This document shows, piece by piece, positions 23,001-34,877 of a stretch of 64,000 nucleotides of DNA; the stretch's first letter is position 1; every line of letters starts with the position of its first letter. The DNA is taken from NCBI GenBank assembly GCA_030737835.1, contig JAUJYN010000017.1, forward strand, positions 3,720,001-3,784,000. Reading direction: 5' to 3'. The position numbers and the translations under genes are program-made. This stretch comes from Acorus gramineus. Lineage: Eukaryota; Streptophyta; Magnoliopsida; Acorales; Acoraceae. Below the pieces are notes generated by a model. That model saw nothing but the letters and a program-made list of their open reading frames with translations, ran no database searches and was not told where the DNA came from.

Positions 23001-23796
23001 AGTGCTGCCTTAAAAAACAAGGGAGGGAAATGGGGAGATGCGGGGTTCTCGTCACACCCACGACCACCTCAACCACCACCACCACTACCACCACCTCATC
23101 AGCATCTCCTCAAGCCCTTCATGGCAGAAAACAGGGGTGCAAAGGGGCATGAGAAGGGGATAGAGAGAAGAGAAACAACAACAACAACACATACTCACCC
23201 TTTCTCACTCTTTCTTGTGCTTCTTCTTCATCTTTTCCTTCAATTGCTTCTTCCTCCTCCTTCTTCACACACAAAGAGGAGAAAAAAAGAGACCAAGAGA
23301 GGGAGAGAAGGTGTTCCATGAAATGGGAGAGAGGGGGAGAGAGAGAGAGGGCAAAAAAGTCATTTTCATGCCCAAATAGTGCCTAGGGGTGACCTTAAGG
23401 GGGGGTGAGGTTAGGGTTAGGCTCACCCACTCACATATCAAATAACCAATGGTTTCTTCATCCCCAAGCAAGGTGGGGGTAAGGTTACCAAGGGTCACCA
23501 CATCCCCAAAATATCTCACACTATTCGACCAACCAGGAACTCTCAAAACCCGGATACGGTTCGAAACTGCATATTTTTTAAAACGTTACCAGAATTTGAT
23601 GAAATTTTTATGGGTAGTACGAAACAGTACCAGGACAAATAATATGCAGTTAGATTTCCAATCAGAGTACTCCAACTCCCGCAGGTGGCTAAAAGCCAAA
23701 ATTTTAGCGACTTCGATCGAAAAAGAAAAAGGCCCTGAATGACCCAGATGCGACCAAGGCTTAACCAAAATGGCTCCAAATGACACAGGCATAACA
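20037..23796 (-). mobile_element. Solo LTR, family 2, with perfect 5-bp target duplication
   Basis: This 3760-bp LTR reads TGTTATGCCTGTGTCATTTGG from 23796 on the minus strand and ends at TGTCACGCCCC at 20037. GCCTC flanks both sides (20032-20036 and 23797-23801). There is no internal region, so it is a solo LTR left by recombination between the two LTRs of an element. The acceptor TTTTGCAG/ATCTCG is present (intron end 22495), but the matching donor near 23030 appears mutated. It lies inside another family 2 LTR. Confidence 0.93.
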
Positions 23797-24380
23797 GCCT
23801 CGCACTCGCCACCCGCTGGACAGAGCGCTCCATGCACATAAAACCACACCACAGGGAAGCTCCAGCTCCACGCCCAACACCTCCCCTGTAAAAGAAACAG
23901 TATGCGAGGGGTGAGCTACAAGCTCAGTGAGTGGCTGGAAACCAATCACCATTACAACAGTTTTGTGTTAAGGCAATGTCCTTTCAAGGAAAACATAGGT
24001 GGAAACCCAATGTATAACAAGGTCACGCGGCGACGCGACCAACCTCACCTTCACCCTCACTCCCGGAGGGAGACTCTTGGGACTCTTGGGGAGAGACCAT
24101 ACCATTGGTCAAAGAGACGCGGAATTACTGGTCTACACAACACTACTAGATCATCTACATCGAGATAACTGTCCAACGATGTCTTTGAACATCGATACGT
24201 AACCGGACCCAACAACTATGGGAACGGACGAAAACTAATGAGTCACGCGGTGACGTGACTTCACCTCATCCTCACCCTCACCCCTAAGGGTGACACAGGA
24301 CTGTTGAAAGAAAACCTTTTGTTCTACACCCTTCGTCATCCGGTAGCCCTCTCCCGAGTAGCCTCTACCAAGTATACTCC
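23797..24380 (-). mobile_element. Outer family 2 LTR, piece 2
   Basis: Continues the LTR of 19733-20036 after the duplicated GCCTC (23797-23801). It carries the GCCTCGCACTCGCCACCCG block and the TGAGGGTGAGG-type array on the minus strand, and is interrupted at 24380 by the plus-strand LTR. Confidence 0.87.
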
Positions 24381-27285
24381 TGTTATGCTTGTGTCATTTG
24401 AAGCCATTTCGGTTAAACCTTGGTCACATCTAGGTCATTTAGGGCCTTATTTCTTTTCTATCGGAGTCGCTAAAATTTTGGCTTTTAGCTACCTGCGAAA
24501 GTTGGAGTACTCTGATTGGAAATCTAACTGTATATTATGGGTCCTGGTACTGTTTCGTACTACCCATAAAAATTTCATCGAATTCCGGTAACATTTTGAA
24601 AAATATGCAGTTCTGAACCGTATCCAGGTTTTGAGAGTTCCTGGTTGGTCGAATAGTGTGAGATATTTTGAGGATGTGGTGACCTTTGGTAACCTTACCC
24701 CCACCTTTCTTAGTGATGAAGAAACCTTTGGTCTTTTGGTATGTGAGTGGGTGAGCCTAACCCTAACCTCACCCCCCCCCCCTTATGGTCACCCCTAGAC
24801 ACTATTTGGGCATGAAAATGACATTTTTGCCCTCTCTCTCTCTCCCCCTCTCTCCCATTTCGTGGAACACCTTCTCTCCCTCTCTTGGTCTCTTTTTTTC
24901 CCCTCTTTGTGTGTGAAGAAGGAGGAGGAAGAAGCAAAAGAAAGGGGAGGTGAAGAAGAAAGCACAAGAAGCCAAAGAAAGCTGAGGAGGGCTGTGGAGG
25001 TGGTGGTAGTGGTGGTGGTGGTTGAGGTGGTCGTGGGTGTGTCGAGAACCCCGCATCTCCCCATTTCCCTCCCCCTGTTTTGATCTCGTAGACCGGACGC
25101 GCGGCGATCTGGGTATCAGTGAGTGGTTTGATCCAACCCTTCGGGAAGCGTTGGATGCACGTAGCCGTGCGTCGCGCATCCGTTGGGCACCCTGACTATA
25201 CTACTTAATTAGATAAGTAGTATGGTCATGTCTAACTCATAATATGTTAGATATCTTGCATGCTAGGCTTATATTGCATGTATTGTATCCATGTATGAAT
25301 GACTGTATCGCATGCGCCCCTCTAGTATGGGCATGTATTCTATAATGTGTACGGATATATAGAATATGGCATGCCTTAGGTAGTATTGTAATACTACTCC
25401 CACCATATTAATTGGAATATCCAGCATGATTAAGTCTAGGTTAATAACGGGCACCTGCCTAATATTCCCTTGCGATAAGACTCGAGGGCGTGGTGTAGTT
25501 GTTGCTCCCATGCCATGGGCAAAGATATGACCAGCTTCACGAGATGATGATCTCTCTCGCCCTCTCCCTCTGCACGAACTGAGTAAGTAGATGCGATTTC
25601 CTACTCGACTCAGGTTTGTGTAGAATATTGGCATGCACCTGTTAGTGCGTGAGATCGCGCATGACCCTTCCCTTTTAAGTTGGTGATATCCAACGCATGC
25701 TTAAGTTATGCCTTGTGTGCTTATATGATTAGTGGGCCATACCTTTTATGCATGTTGTTTATGATGTAAATCCATGTTAGGGGTTACCCTTATAATCAAT
25801 TGTTAGATGATCGTGCATATGGTTCATGCACATAGCTATGATATGATTCTCCTGTTATATATACGCACATGTTAAAACTAATTAGGCCTATCTAAAGCCG
25901 GCGTAGGTACGACCCACCGTTGGGATGTACCTCATTAGTTAGTGTGCGAGCGATGTAATCGCCCCTGCATCCGTGCGATGCACTTGAATGGAATTCAGGA
26001 GAATTCACTTGTTGTATCGGTTTTGTTAAACCGGTAGCTTGGGCATTAAGTTAGGCGATTATCGAGAGTAGTTGTTTTTCCATTGGGTTCGCTTTGCGAA
26101 CATGGAGTGTTTCCTCCCAATGTCGTCCGTGTTGAAGCGGGCCAGGTTAAAGTTGTCCTGACAGAGGGCTCCCATCCGTAGGTACCACCGATGCGTTCGG
26201 AAGCGTACTGATCGTGGGAGTGTACCAAGTAGAGGCAACCCGGGAGAGGGCTAACGAATGATATTGCGAGCGTGAAATCATTCTCCCCTTCGTTGGATCC
26301 GATGTAGGAACTTCCCGGCGTTGGAAAAGCTGTCCTGACAGAGGGCTCCCATCCGTAGGTACCACCGATGCGTTCGAAAGCGTACTGATTGTGGGAGTAT
26401 ACCAGGTAGAGGCTACCCGAGGGGGGAGGGCTATCGGTGGACCAAGGGTGTAGGGTAGTCTAAGTCTCTTCCAAAAGTCTTATGTCACTTCTAAAGGGTG
26501 AGGGTGAGGGTGAGGATGAGGTGAAGACACATCGCCGCGTGACCCATTCGTTGTTCGTCCGTTCCCATAGTTGTTGGGTTCGGTTGTGTAGCGATGTTCA
26601 AAGACATCGTTGGGCAGTTATCTCGATGTAGATGATCCAGTAGTGTTGTGTAGACCAGTAATTCCACGTCTCTTCGACCAACGGTATGGTCTCTCCCCAA
26701 AAGTCCCAAGAGTCTTCCTCTGGGAGTGAGGGTGAGGGTGAGGTTGGTCGCGCCGCCGCGTGACCGTGTTATCCATTGGGTTTCCACCCATGTTTTTCCT
26801 TGAAAGGAAATTGCCTTATCATTGAACTGTTGTAATGGTGATTGGTTTCCAGCCACTCACTGAGCTTGTAGCTCACCCCTCGCATACTGTTTCTTTTCAG
26901 GGGCAGTGTTGGGCGTGGAGCTGGAGCTTCCCTGTGGCGTGGTCTTATGGGCGATGGAGCGTTCTTCCGACGGGTGGCGAGTGCGAGGCTGTCAGCAGTC
27001 CTAGAGTCATGTTATGTATTGTAAATCGTGCATGTGGCACAGGTTGTATTTTATTTGGACTAGACTTGGCTCTCACAGGACAGTGATTGTGTATTCGAGT
27101 CTGTAATAATGTTTTTGGTTTACAGACAATGTTGATATCTTATACTTCCGCTTTTCAGTTAGTTTTCATTTATCTTTGCTTTGCCACTTTGTGTGTTGTT
27201 GTTGGAGTCTTTGTAGACCTCAGGTATTGATAGCTGATACTTCATTATTGCCGCGTCTCAGAGACGGCCGCCCTGGGGTGTGACA
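24381..27285 (+). mobile_element. Family 2 LTR, short form lacking putative intron 1
   Basis: A complete plus-strand LTR, TGTTATGCTTGTGTCATTTG to GGGGTGTGACA, 2905 bp against about 3.8-4 kb for other family 2 copies. The missing segment is not random: the U3-side sequence ends CTGTTTTG at 25082 and continues directly with ATCTCGTAGACC at 25083. In other copies ATCTCGTAGACC or its equivalent directly follows a TGCAG acceptor, and TTTTG directly precedes GTAAGT. The second donor (GTGAGT at 25119) and second acceptor (TTTTCAG, AG at 26899-26900) are kept. The flanks share ATACTCC (24374-24380 and 27286-27292), longer than the usual 5 bp. No internal region is present, so it is a solo LTR. Confidence 0.9.
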
Positions 27286-28595
27286 ATACTCCCATGATCA
27301 GTACATCTGCTGAACGCATCGGTAGTACCTACAGGTGGGAGCCCTCTGTCAGGATAGCTTTAACGTCGGGTAGCTTCAACGCGGATCCGAAGAAGGGGAG
27401 AACGATTCCACGCTCGCAATATCATCCGGTAGCCCTCTCCCGCGTAGCCTCTACCTGTCGGCCTTCCACTATCGGTACATTAGCCAGATGTGTACCATGA
27501 TACGCATTGGTAGCACCTACAAGTGGTGGCACCCAAACAGGACAGCTTCGACGCTGGGGTGTTTCGACGCACGACGATGTCTGGAGGAAGCACCCCACGT
27601 TCGCAAAGCGAACCCTATGGGAAAGTCAACTACGCTCGATAATCACATATCGATGATATCGAATACTCTTGTACTCCCACACGGGTGCGTCGCTCGGACG
27701 CGAGGGGTTACCTCTGCTCTCACGCAGAAATAAGCCCAAGGCATATAACCCAACAGGCGGTTCATATACGCGCCTAGCACAGGTAGGCCTAACTTAATGC
27801 CATAGCCACCGGTTTAACAAAACCGATACAACAAATGAATTCTCCTGAATTCCATTCAAGTGCATCTCACGGATGCAGGGTGGCGATTACATCACTCGCG
27901 CTCTAACTAATGAGGTACATCCCGACAGCGGGTCGTACCCACGCCTATTTTAGATAGGCCTAATTAGTTTTAACATGCGCATATATATTAAAGGAGAATC
28001 ATATCATAGCTATGTGCATGAACCATATGCACGATCACCTAATAAATGATTATAAGGGTATCCCCTAACATGGATTTACATCATAAACAACAAATCATAC
28101 AACATGCATACAAGGTATGGCCCACTTAAACATGCATACAAGGCCATTAATCATATAAGCGTACAAGGTCTAACTTAAGCATGTGTTGGATATCATGAAC
28201 TTAAAAGGGAAGGGTTAAGCACGATCTCGCACACTAACCGGTGCATGCTGATAATCCCAAGCGGACCTGAGTCAAGTAGGAACCACATCTACTTACTCAG
28301 TTTATGCAAAGAGGGAGGGCGAAAGAGTGGGAAAGCCTCATCCTCTTCGAAAGCTGGTCATAGCTTTGCCCCAACAAGATGGGTGCAACAGCCATACCAC
28401 GTTCTCCAGTCTTATTACCAGGGAATATTAAGTATGCACTGGGTTATTAACAAAGGTAAATCATGCTAGATATTATTAATATAGTGGGAGTAGTATTACA
28501 ATACTACCTAAGGCATGCTCTATTCATACATCCATACACATTACAGAAATACATGCCCATACTAGATGGACTAATGCGATACAGTCATTCATACA
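27286..28595 (-). mobile_element. Outer family 2 LTR, piece 3
   Basis: Continues the outer LTR from the ATACTCCCATGATCAG block to CATTCATACA, where solo LTR 28596-42814 begins. It includes the AATTCTCCTGAATTC and CGATTACATC landmarks of family 2. Confidence 0.87.
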
Positions 28596-28980
28596 AGTCA
28601 CGCTCCAGGGCGGCCGTCCCCGAGACGTGGCAATATATATAATATCAGCTATCAATACCTGAGGTCAACAAAGACTCCAACAACAACACACAAGGTGGCA
28701 AAGCAAAGATAATGATAACTGACTAAAAAGCGGAAGCATAAGATATCAACAATGTTTGTACACTAAAAACATTATTACAGATTCGAATATACAATCACTG
28801 TCCTGTGAGAGCTAAGTCTAGTCCAAATAAAATACAACCTGTGCCACATGCATGATTTACAATACATAAAATGACTGTAGGACTATTGACAGCCTCGCAC
28901 TCGCCACCCGCCAGAAAAACGCTCCTCGCCCATAAGACCACACCACAGGGAAGCTCCAGCTCCACGCCCAACACTGCCCT

Positions 28981-29601
28981 TGAAAAGAAACAGTATGCGA
29001 GGGGTGACCTACAAGCTAAGTGAGTGGCTGGAAACCAATCACCATACAACAGTTCAATACTAAAACAATTTCCTTGCAAGGTCCCCCTGAAAAGAAACAG
29101 TATGCGAGGGGTGACCTACAAGCTAAGTGAGTGGCTGGAAACCAATCACCATACAACAGTTCAATACTAAAACAATTTCCTTTTAAGGAAAAACATGGGT
29201 GGAAACCCAATGGATAACAAGGTCACGAGGCGGCGCAACCAACCTCGCCCTCCCCCTCACTCTAGGAGGAAGACTCTTGGGACTTTTGGGGAGAGACCAT
29301 ACCGTTGGTCAAAGAGACACGGAATTACTGGTCTACACAACACTACTAGATCATCAATCCCTGAGATAACTGCCCAACGATGTCTTTGAACATCGATACG
29401 CGAAACCCAATGGATAACAAGGTCACGAGGCGGCGCAACCAACCTCGCCCTCCCCCTCACTCTAGGAGGAAGACTCTTGGGACTTTTGGGGAGAGACCAT
29501 ACCGTTGGTCGAAGAGACACGGAATTACTGGTCTACACAACACTATTGGATCATCAATCCCCGAGATAACTGCCCAACGATGTCTTTGAACATCGATACG
29601 C
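28981..29601 (-). repeat. Two tandem duplications inside the solo LTR (107 bp and 200 bp)
   Basis: TGAAAAGAAACAGTATGCG occurs at 28981 and again at 29088, a 107-bp direct duplication. GAAACCCAATGGATAAC occurs at 29202 and 29402, an exact 200-bp period ending near 29601. Copies are almost identical, which suggests they arose after insertion or shortly before. Confidence 0.88.
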
Positions 29602-32230
29602 AACCGGACCCAACAACTATTGGAATGGATGAACAACGAATGGGTCACGCGGCGATGTGTCCTCACTTCATCCTCAACCTCACCCTTTAGAGGTGACATA
29701 GGACTTTTGGAAGAGACTTAGACTACTCTACACCCTTGGTCCACCGGTAGCCCTTTCCCCCGCGTAGCCTCTACCTGGTATACTCCCACGATCAGTACGC
29801 TTCCGAACGCATCGGTGGTACCTACGGATGGGAGCCCTCTGTCAAGACAGCTTGTCAAACGCCGGGGAGTTCCTACATTGAATCTAACGAAGGGGACAAT
29901 AATTTCACGCTCGCAATATCATTCGTTAAACCTCTCCCGGGTAGCCTCTACCTGGTACACTCCCATGATCAGTACTCTTCCGAACGCATCGGTGGTACCT
30001 ACGGATGGGAGCCCTCTATCAGGACAGCTTTAACACGGCCCGCTTCAACACGGACGACATTGGGAGGAAACACTCCATGTTCGCATAGCGAACCCAATGG
30101 AAAAACAACTACCCTCGATAATCACATATCGATGATATCGAATACTATTGCACTCCCACATGGTTGCGTCGCTCGGACACAAGGGGGGGGGGGTTGCCTC
30201 TGCTCTCACGCAGAAATAATCCCAAGGCACATAACCAAACAGGCGGTTCATATACACGCCTCGCACGGGTAGGCCTAGCTTAATGCCACAACTACCGGCT
30301 TAACAAAACCGATAAGATAATGAATTCTCCTAAATTTCAAACGAGTGCATCGCTCGGATGCACGGGGGCGATTACATCTCTAGCGCTCTAACTAATATGG
30401 TACAACCCGACAACGGGTCATACCCACGCCTATTTCAGATAGGCCTAATTAGTTTTAACATGCGCATATATTTTATAAGAGAATTAAATCTTGGTTATGT
30501 GCATGAACAATATAATATGCACAATCATATATCAATTAATCATAGGGATACTCCCTAATCATGGATTTACATCATAATCAACATGAGTACAAGGTATGGC
30601 CCACTTAAAAATGCATACATGGCCATTAATCATATAAGCACACAAGGCATGACTTAATTATGCGTTGGATATCACCAACTTAAATGGGAAGGGTCAGGCG
30701 CGATCTCGCGCATTAACAGGTTCATGCCAATATTCCAAATGAACCTGAGTCGAGTAGGAAATCGCATCTACTTACTCAGTTCGTACAAAGGGAGAGGGCA
30801 AGAGAGAGCTCATCATCTCTTGAAGTTGGTCATAGCTTTGCCCCACTATCATGGGCGCAAAACTACACCACGCCCTCGAGTCTTATCGCAAGGGAATATT
30901 AGGCGTGTGCCCATTATTAACCCATACTTAATCATGCTGGATATTCCAATTAATATGGTAGGAGTAGTATTACAATACATGCCCACACTAGAGGGGCGCA
31001 TGCAATACAATCATACATACATGGATACAATACATGCCATATAAGCCTAGCATGCAAGATATCTAACATATTATAGTTTAAGCATGGCCATACTACTTAT
31101 CTACACAAGTAGTATAGCTAGGATGCCCCATCGATGCGCGATGCGCGACTACCCGCGTCGAGCGTATCCCGAGGGGGGGGATTGGATCAAACCACTCACC
31201 GCAACCCGGGACCTCGTGCATCCCATCCGACGAGATCTGCAAGGTAAGGGCATCAAATTTGGTGAGTAACATCACATTATAACACTTAGAAATTACTAGA
31301 AATACCAAAGACTTAGACATGCACGCATTCGGGCTCACACACATGCAAGCACGCGCGTATGCACGCATGCCCGAGTGCCCCAACACCTACCCGAGCTCGT
31401 AAGCAGCCCCGCGCATGCCCCAGCACGCGCACGCACGCACACGAACACGCGCGCGTGCACTGGCACCCTGCTACATGCCCAGGCGCACACCCAGACGCAC
31501 TGCCCCGCGCTTGCCGCATGCCTAGGAGCACACCCAGACGCACTACCAGCGCCCGCGCTCACCCGCGCGCCCGCTCTGCGCGCACCCGCCCGCCTGCGCC
31601 TGCCAGGGCCCCTTTGCGCGCGCGTCTGCGCGCGCACCCACGCGGACAGACCCGCGCGCGCGCCCAGCACCCTTTAACCCATTTTAACCCCTCCCCAACC
31701 CCCTCACACACACTCTAACCCATTTACCTAGCATGCAAGACCTCCCCAACCATCCCAACAGCCATATAAAATCAAAAAGAAGGGGAAGAGGACTTACCAA
31801 AAGAGGGAAAGGGAAAGGGGAGATGCGGGGCTCTCGACGCGCCCACGGCCACCTCAACCACCACCACCACCACACCTCCTCTTCAGCCTCTCCTCAGCCT
31901 TCTTTGGCTGAAAATCATAGGAGAGAAGGGCATAAAAAGGGAGCTAGAGAGAGGAGAATCAACAACAACCACAAAGGCACAAAACTCACCTTCATGCACT
32001 TGCACCTCCTCTTCTTGCTCCATCTTCTTCTCCTTGGCATAAAATCAAACACTTGGGGAGTGTTTGAAAGAGAGAAAGAGAGCCTTAAGAGAGGGAGGGA
32101 AAGTGTTCCACGAAATGGGAGAGAGGGGAAGAGAGAGAGAGGGCAAAAAAGTCATTTTCATGCCCAAATAGTGCCTAGGGGTGACCTTAAGGGGGGGTGA
32201 GGTTAGGGTTAGGCTCACCCACTCACATAT

Positions 32231-32235
32231 CAAAT
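32231..32235. repeat. Target-site duplication of element B, left copy
   Basis: CAAAT here and at 42457-42461 flank element B. The unoccupied sequence CACATATCAAATAACCAA occurs in a paralogous LTR at 23433-23450. Confidence 0.95.
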
Positions 32236-32479
32236 TGTTATATATGTGTCACTTTTTACCTTCTGGTCACCATTGGAGCATTCTGGCAGTTTTTTAACTT
32301 TTTTTTTTTCGATCGGAACCGCTAAAATTTCAGACTTTTAGCTATCATCATGAGCTTGAGAACTCCGATTGAAAATCTAACTGCACATTATGTGTCCTGG
32401 TGCCATTTCAAGCCACTCTGGAAAATTTCATCGAATTCCGGTAACGTTTCAGAATTTCACAGTTCTGAATCGTATCCGG

Positions 32480-32615
32480 GTTTTGACCAAGCGAAAAGTC
32501 ATGGGGAGACTTGACCAAGTCAAAGATGACTTTGACCAAGTCAAGTTTGACCATTGACTTGGTCAAATCACTTTGTTTGTTTGTGTGGATGAGTTGACCC
32601 AAGGTCAAAGCTCAC
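32480..32615 (+). promoter_or_regulatory. W-box (TTGAC) cluster in U3
   Basis: Counting by eye there are six TTGAC cores on the plus strand and four on the minus strand (GTCAA) in about 135 bp, many followed by C or T. TTGAC[C/T] is the binding site of plant WRKY factors, which respond to pathogens and wounding. The cluster recurs in the other family 1 LTRs (for example 2600-2700, 40020-40150, 52015-52130, 62345-62455). Function is inferred. Confidence 0.6.
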
Positions 32616-33015
32616 CAAATGACTAAAAACCCTAAGTGTGAGTGTGTGTGTGAGTGTGTGTGTGTGTGTGGCCCCTTAAGTGGGCGTGCACCCCTTCTTC
32701 TTCATCCCCATCTCTCTCTACCTCTCTCACACACAAACCCTCACATCCCCTCTCTTTAAATCCCCCATTAGAGCTAGTAGGAGTGGAAGAAAAGAAAAGC
32801 CATTGAACGGAAAAAGTAAGGTGCGGACTTGATCTACCTTCCCATGGTTTCATTTTTGGTTTCCCCCTTTCTCTACCTCCCCTCATGGTCCCATTTCCCC
32901 CCCTGATTTCAGCCTTTGCTAGGGCTGAGGGAGATCTTGGTGGTGGTGGTCTTGGTGGTGGCGATTCGGTGCGCGAAGGGCACCCGAGTTCCTCCCATTG
33001 TTCCTCCTCTCTTGG

Positions 33016-33617
33016 GTGAGTCCTTCTCCTCCCTATTTTCTTGTTTAGATGCATGTTAGGGTGTGTTATGGAGTATGCATAGTATGCATGTGTGTTAGGG
33101 GTGTGGGAGGGCTGAGGAAGGGGGTGGGAAGGGCTCAGGCACGCGTGATGGGTCATCCGCGCGCGTGCGCGCGAGTCTGTGCGCACAGGCAGGCACTGGC
33201 GCGCGCAGACGGGTGCGCTGGCGGGCTCACGCGTGTACGCGCAAACGCGTGGGTGTGCGTACGGGGTGCGCGCGGGGGTGCCGCGCAGGGGTGCAGTATG
33301 CGCGGGTAGGCGCAGGGCTAGACGCGCGGTGCGCGCGGCAGCGTGTCTGGGCCCGCGGGCAGGGGCGCAGCAGCGCGTCTGGGCGCGCGGGCTGGGGCGC
33401 GGCAGTGCGCCCGAGGCGCGGGCGTGCGTGCGCACCCGTGCGTGCGCGTGCGGGTGGCCGTGCGCATGGCTGCCCATGGGTGCGTGAGGATGTCGGGGCA
33501 CTCGAACTCGCGTGCGTGCGGGCCCGTATGCATGCTTGTCCGAGTGTTGGGTATTTCTAGCGTATTTCTTATGTATTTGTGTAATTACTCACCATTTTGA
33601 TTACCCATGTCTTGCAG
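33016..33617 (+). other. Putative intron 1 of the LTR leader
   Basis: Donor CTTGG/GTGAGTCC at 33016 and acceptor CCCATGTCTTGCAG/ATC ending at 33617. The interval holds the CpG-rich tract. Equivalent pairs occur at 40540-41192, 52565-53237, 54716-55380, 56296-57131 and 62895-63532 on the plus strand, and at 5310-6177, 12593-13192, 15305-15777, 31237-31797 and 46110-47294 on the minus strand. Prediction from consensus and position only. Confidence 0.5.
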
Positions 33618-33654
33618 ATCTTGACGGGCGGTCACGCGACGACCCGGGTTTTTG
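33618..33654 (+). other. Putative 37-nt mini-exon between two LTR introns
   Basis: ATCTTGACGGGCGGTCACGC and the bases after it to TTTG lie between acceptor AG (33616-33617) and donor GTGAGT (33655). The same layout with 36-37 nt is found in both LTR families (5274-5309, 25083-25118, 41193-41228, 57132-57167). Confidence 0.45.
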
Positions 33655-34483
33655 GTGAGTGGGACAATCCAACCCAGTAGGGAGGCGTTCGATGCACGTA
33701 GGCGTGCATTGCCCTCCCCTGGGGCACCATAATTGCGTATTAAGTTGTAATAAATGTAACTGTGCTATGCATGATCATTATGTTGTATCCATGCCGCCTT
33801 AGACTTTGTATGCTAGGGATATGCACCCTTATATTATGTATAGAGGCCTACGCATCCTGATACCATGTTTTCATGCTAGGAAAGCCTCGACCTACGCATG
33901 TTTCCCATTTAGTTTAATTTATTTAAATCAAATGCGAGCATATGGTTATTAGCATGCCTTAGAGAATATTATAACCTTGTGGTTATAATATATGGTTCCC
34001 CGCATCTTAGTTATGCGCCCTGGAGGAATTCTTGAGAATTCATGACATTAGAAATGTTAGGAAGCGTTGTCGACGGATCCAAGAGGATCGTATCCGTGTG
34101 GGTAGGCTGTTTCTCTTCCCTTCGTTGGATCCGTGTAGGGACTCCCCAGCGTTAGACAGGCTGTCCTGACAGAGGGCTCCCATTTGTAGGTACCTCCGAT
34201 GCGTCGGACTGTGCTGATCGTGGGAGTATACCAGGCAAGCTACGGAGTGGAGGAGAGGCTATCGGTGGACCAAGGGTGATTAGCAGCCTAGTCAATCCCA
34301 AAAGACCCATGTCACCCCTTTGAGGGTGAGGGTGTGGTGGGTCGGCGATGTAACGACCCACTGGATTGTGTAGTTACTCCCACTTAGGGGCTATAAATCA
34401 TTTAAGGTTAATATGAATTGTGATGCATGGGTTGTGCTATTCACTGAGCGTGTGGCTCACCCCTCGCATATTCTTTTCTCCAG
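33655..34483 (+). other. Putative intron 2 of the LTR leader
   Basis: Donor TTTG/GTGAGTGG at 33655 and acceptor TTCTTTTCTCCAG ending at 34483, a good pyrimidine tract. Comparable acceptors occur at 14511, 26900, 42063, 58216 and 59306. In both D LTRs the acceptor is changed to CGG, which argues against strict conservation. Confidence 0.4.
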
Positions 34484-34877
34484 TGATATCTGAGTCGGAT
34501 CTGAAGGAGGAGCTCCCCGAGGCACATCAGCAGTAGCGGAGCAGCGTCACGTTCTGCGAGTGAGAGGCCATCAGCATCCCCTTTTGATTGTATGTATTGT
34601 ATTCCGTGCTTGGGCACACGTTTGTATTATATTTGGATGTCGTTGTATATATTGGCTCTCACAGGACAGTTGATTATGTATCGGGTCTGTAATATGTCTT
34701 TTGAATTACAGACTCAGTCGTTTGAGCTTCCGCTATTTGTATGTATATTATGTCAGCCACCTTATTGTCTGTGTTGTCATTTTGATGTTGTTAGAGTATG
34801 TTATTGATCTCCTGTATAGACTGCTGATATTATATACCATTGCCGCGTCTCGGGGACGGCCGCCCTGGGGCGTGACA

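Larger units (their letters stand above)
32236..34877 (+). mobile_element. Element B 5' LTR
   Basis: TGTTATATATGTGTCAC to GGGGCGTGACA. In order it holds a U3 with about ten W-box cores (32480-32615), a GT-rich run (about 32638-32670), a TATA-like CTCTTTAAATCC (about 32749), the CpG-rich tract (33140-33530), a GAGGGT-type G-rich array (about 34321-34340), the acceptor TTTTCTCCAG (34483), T/G-rich polyadenylation-like sequence and the conserved LTR end. Confidence 0.95.
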
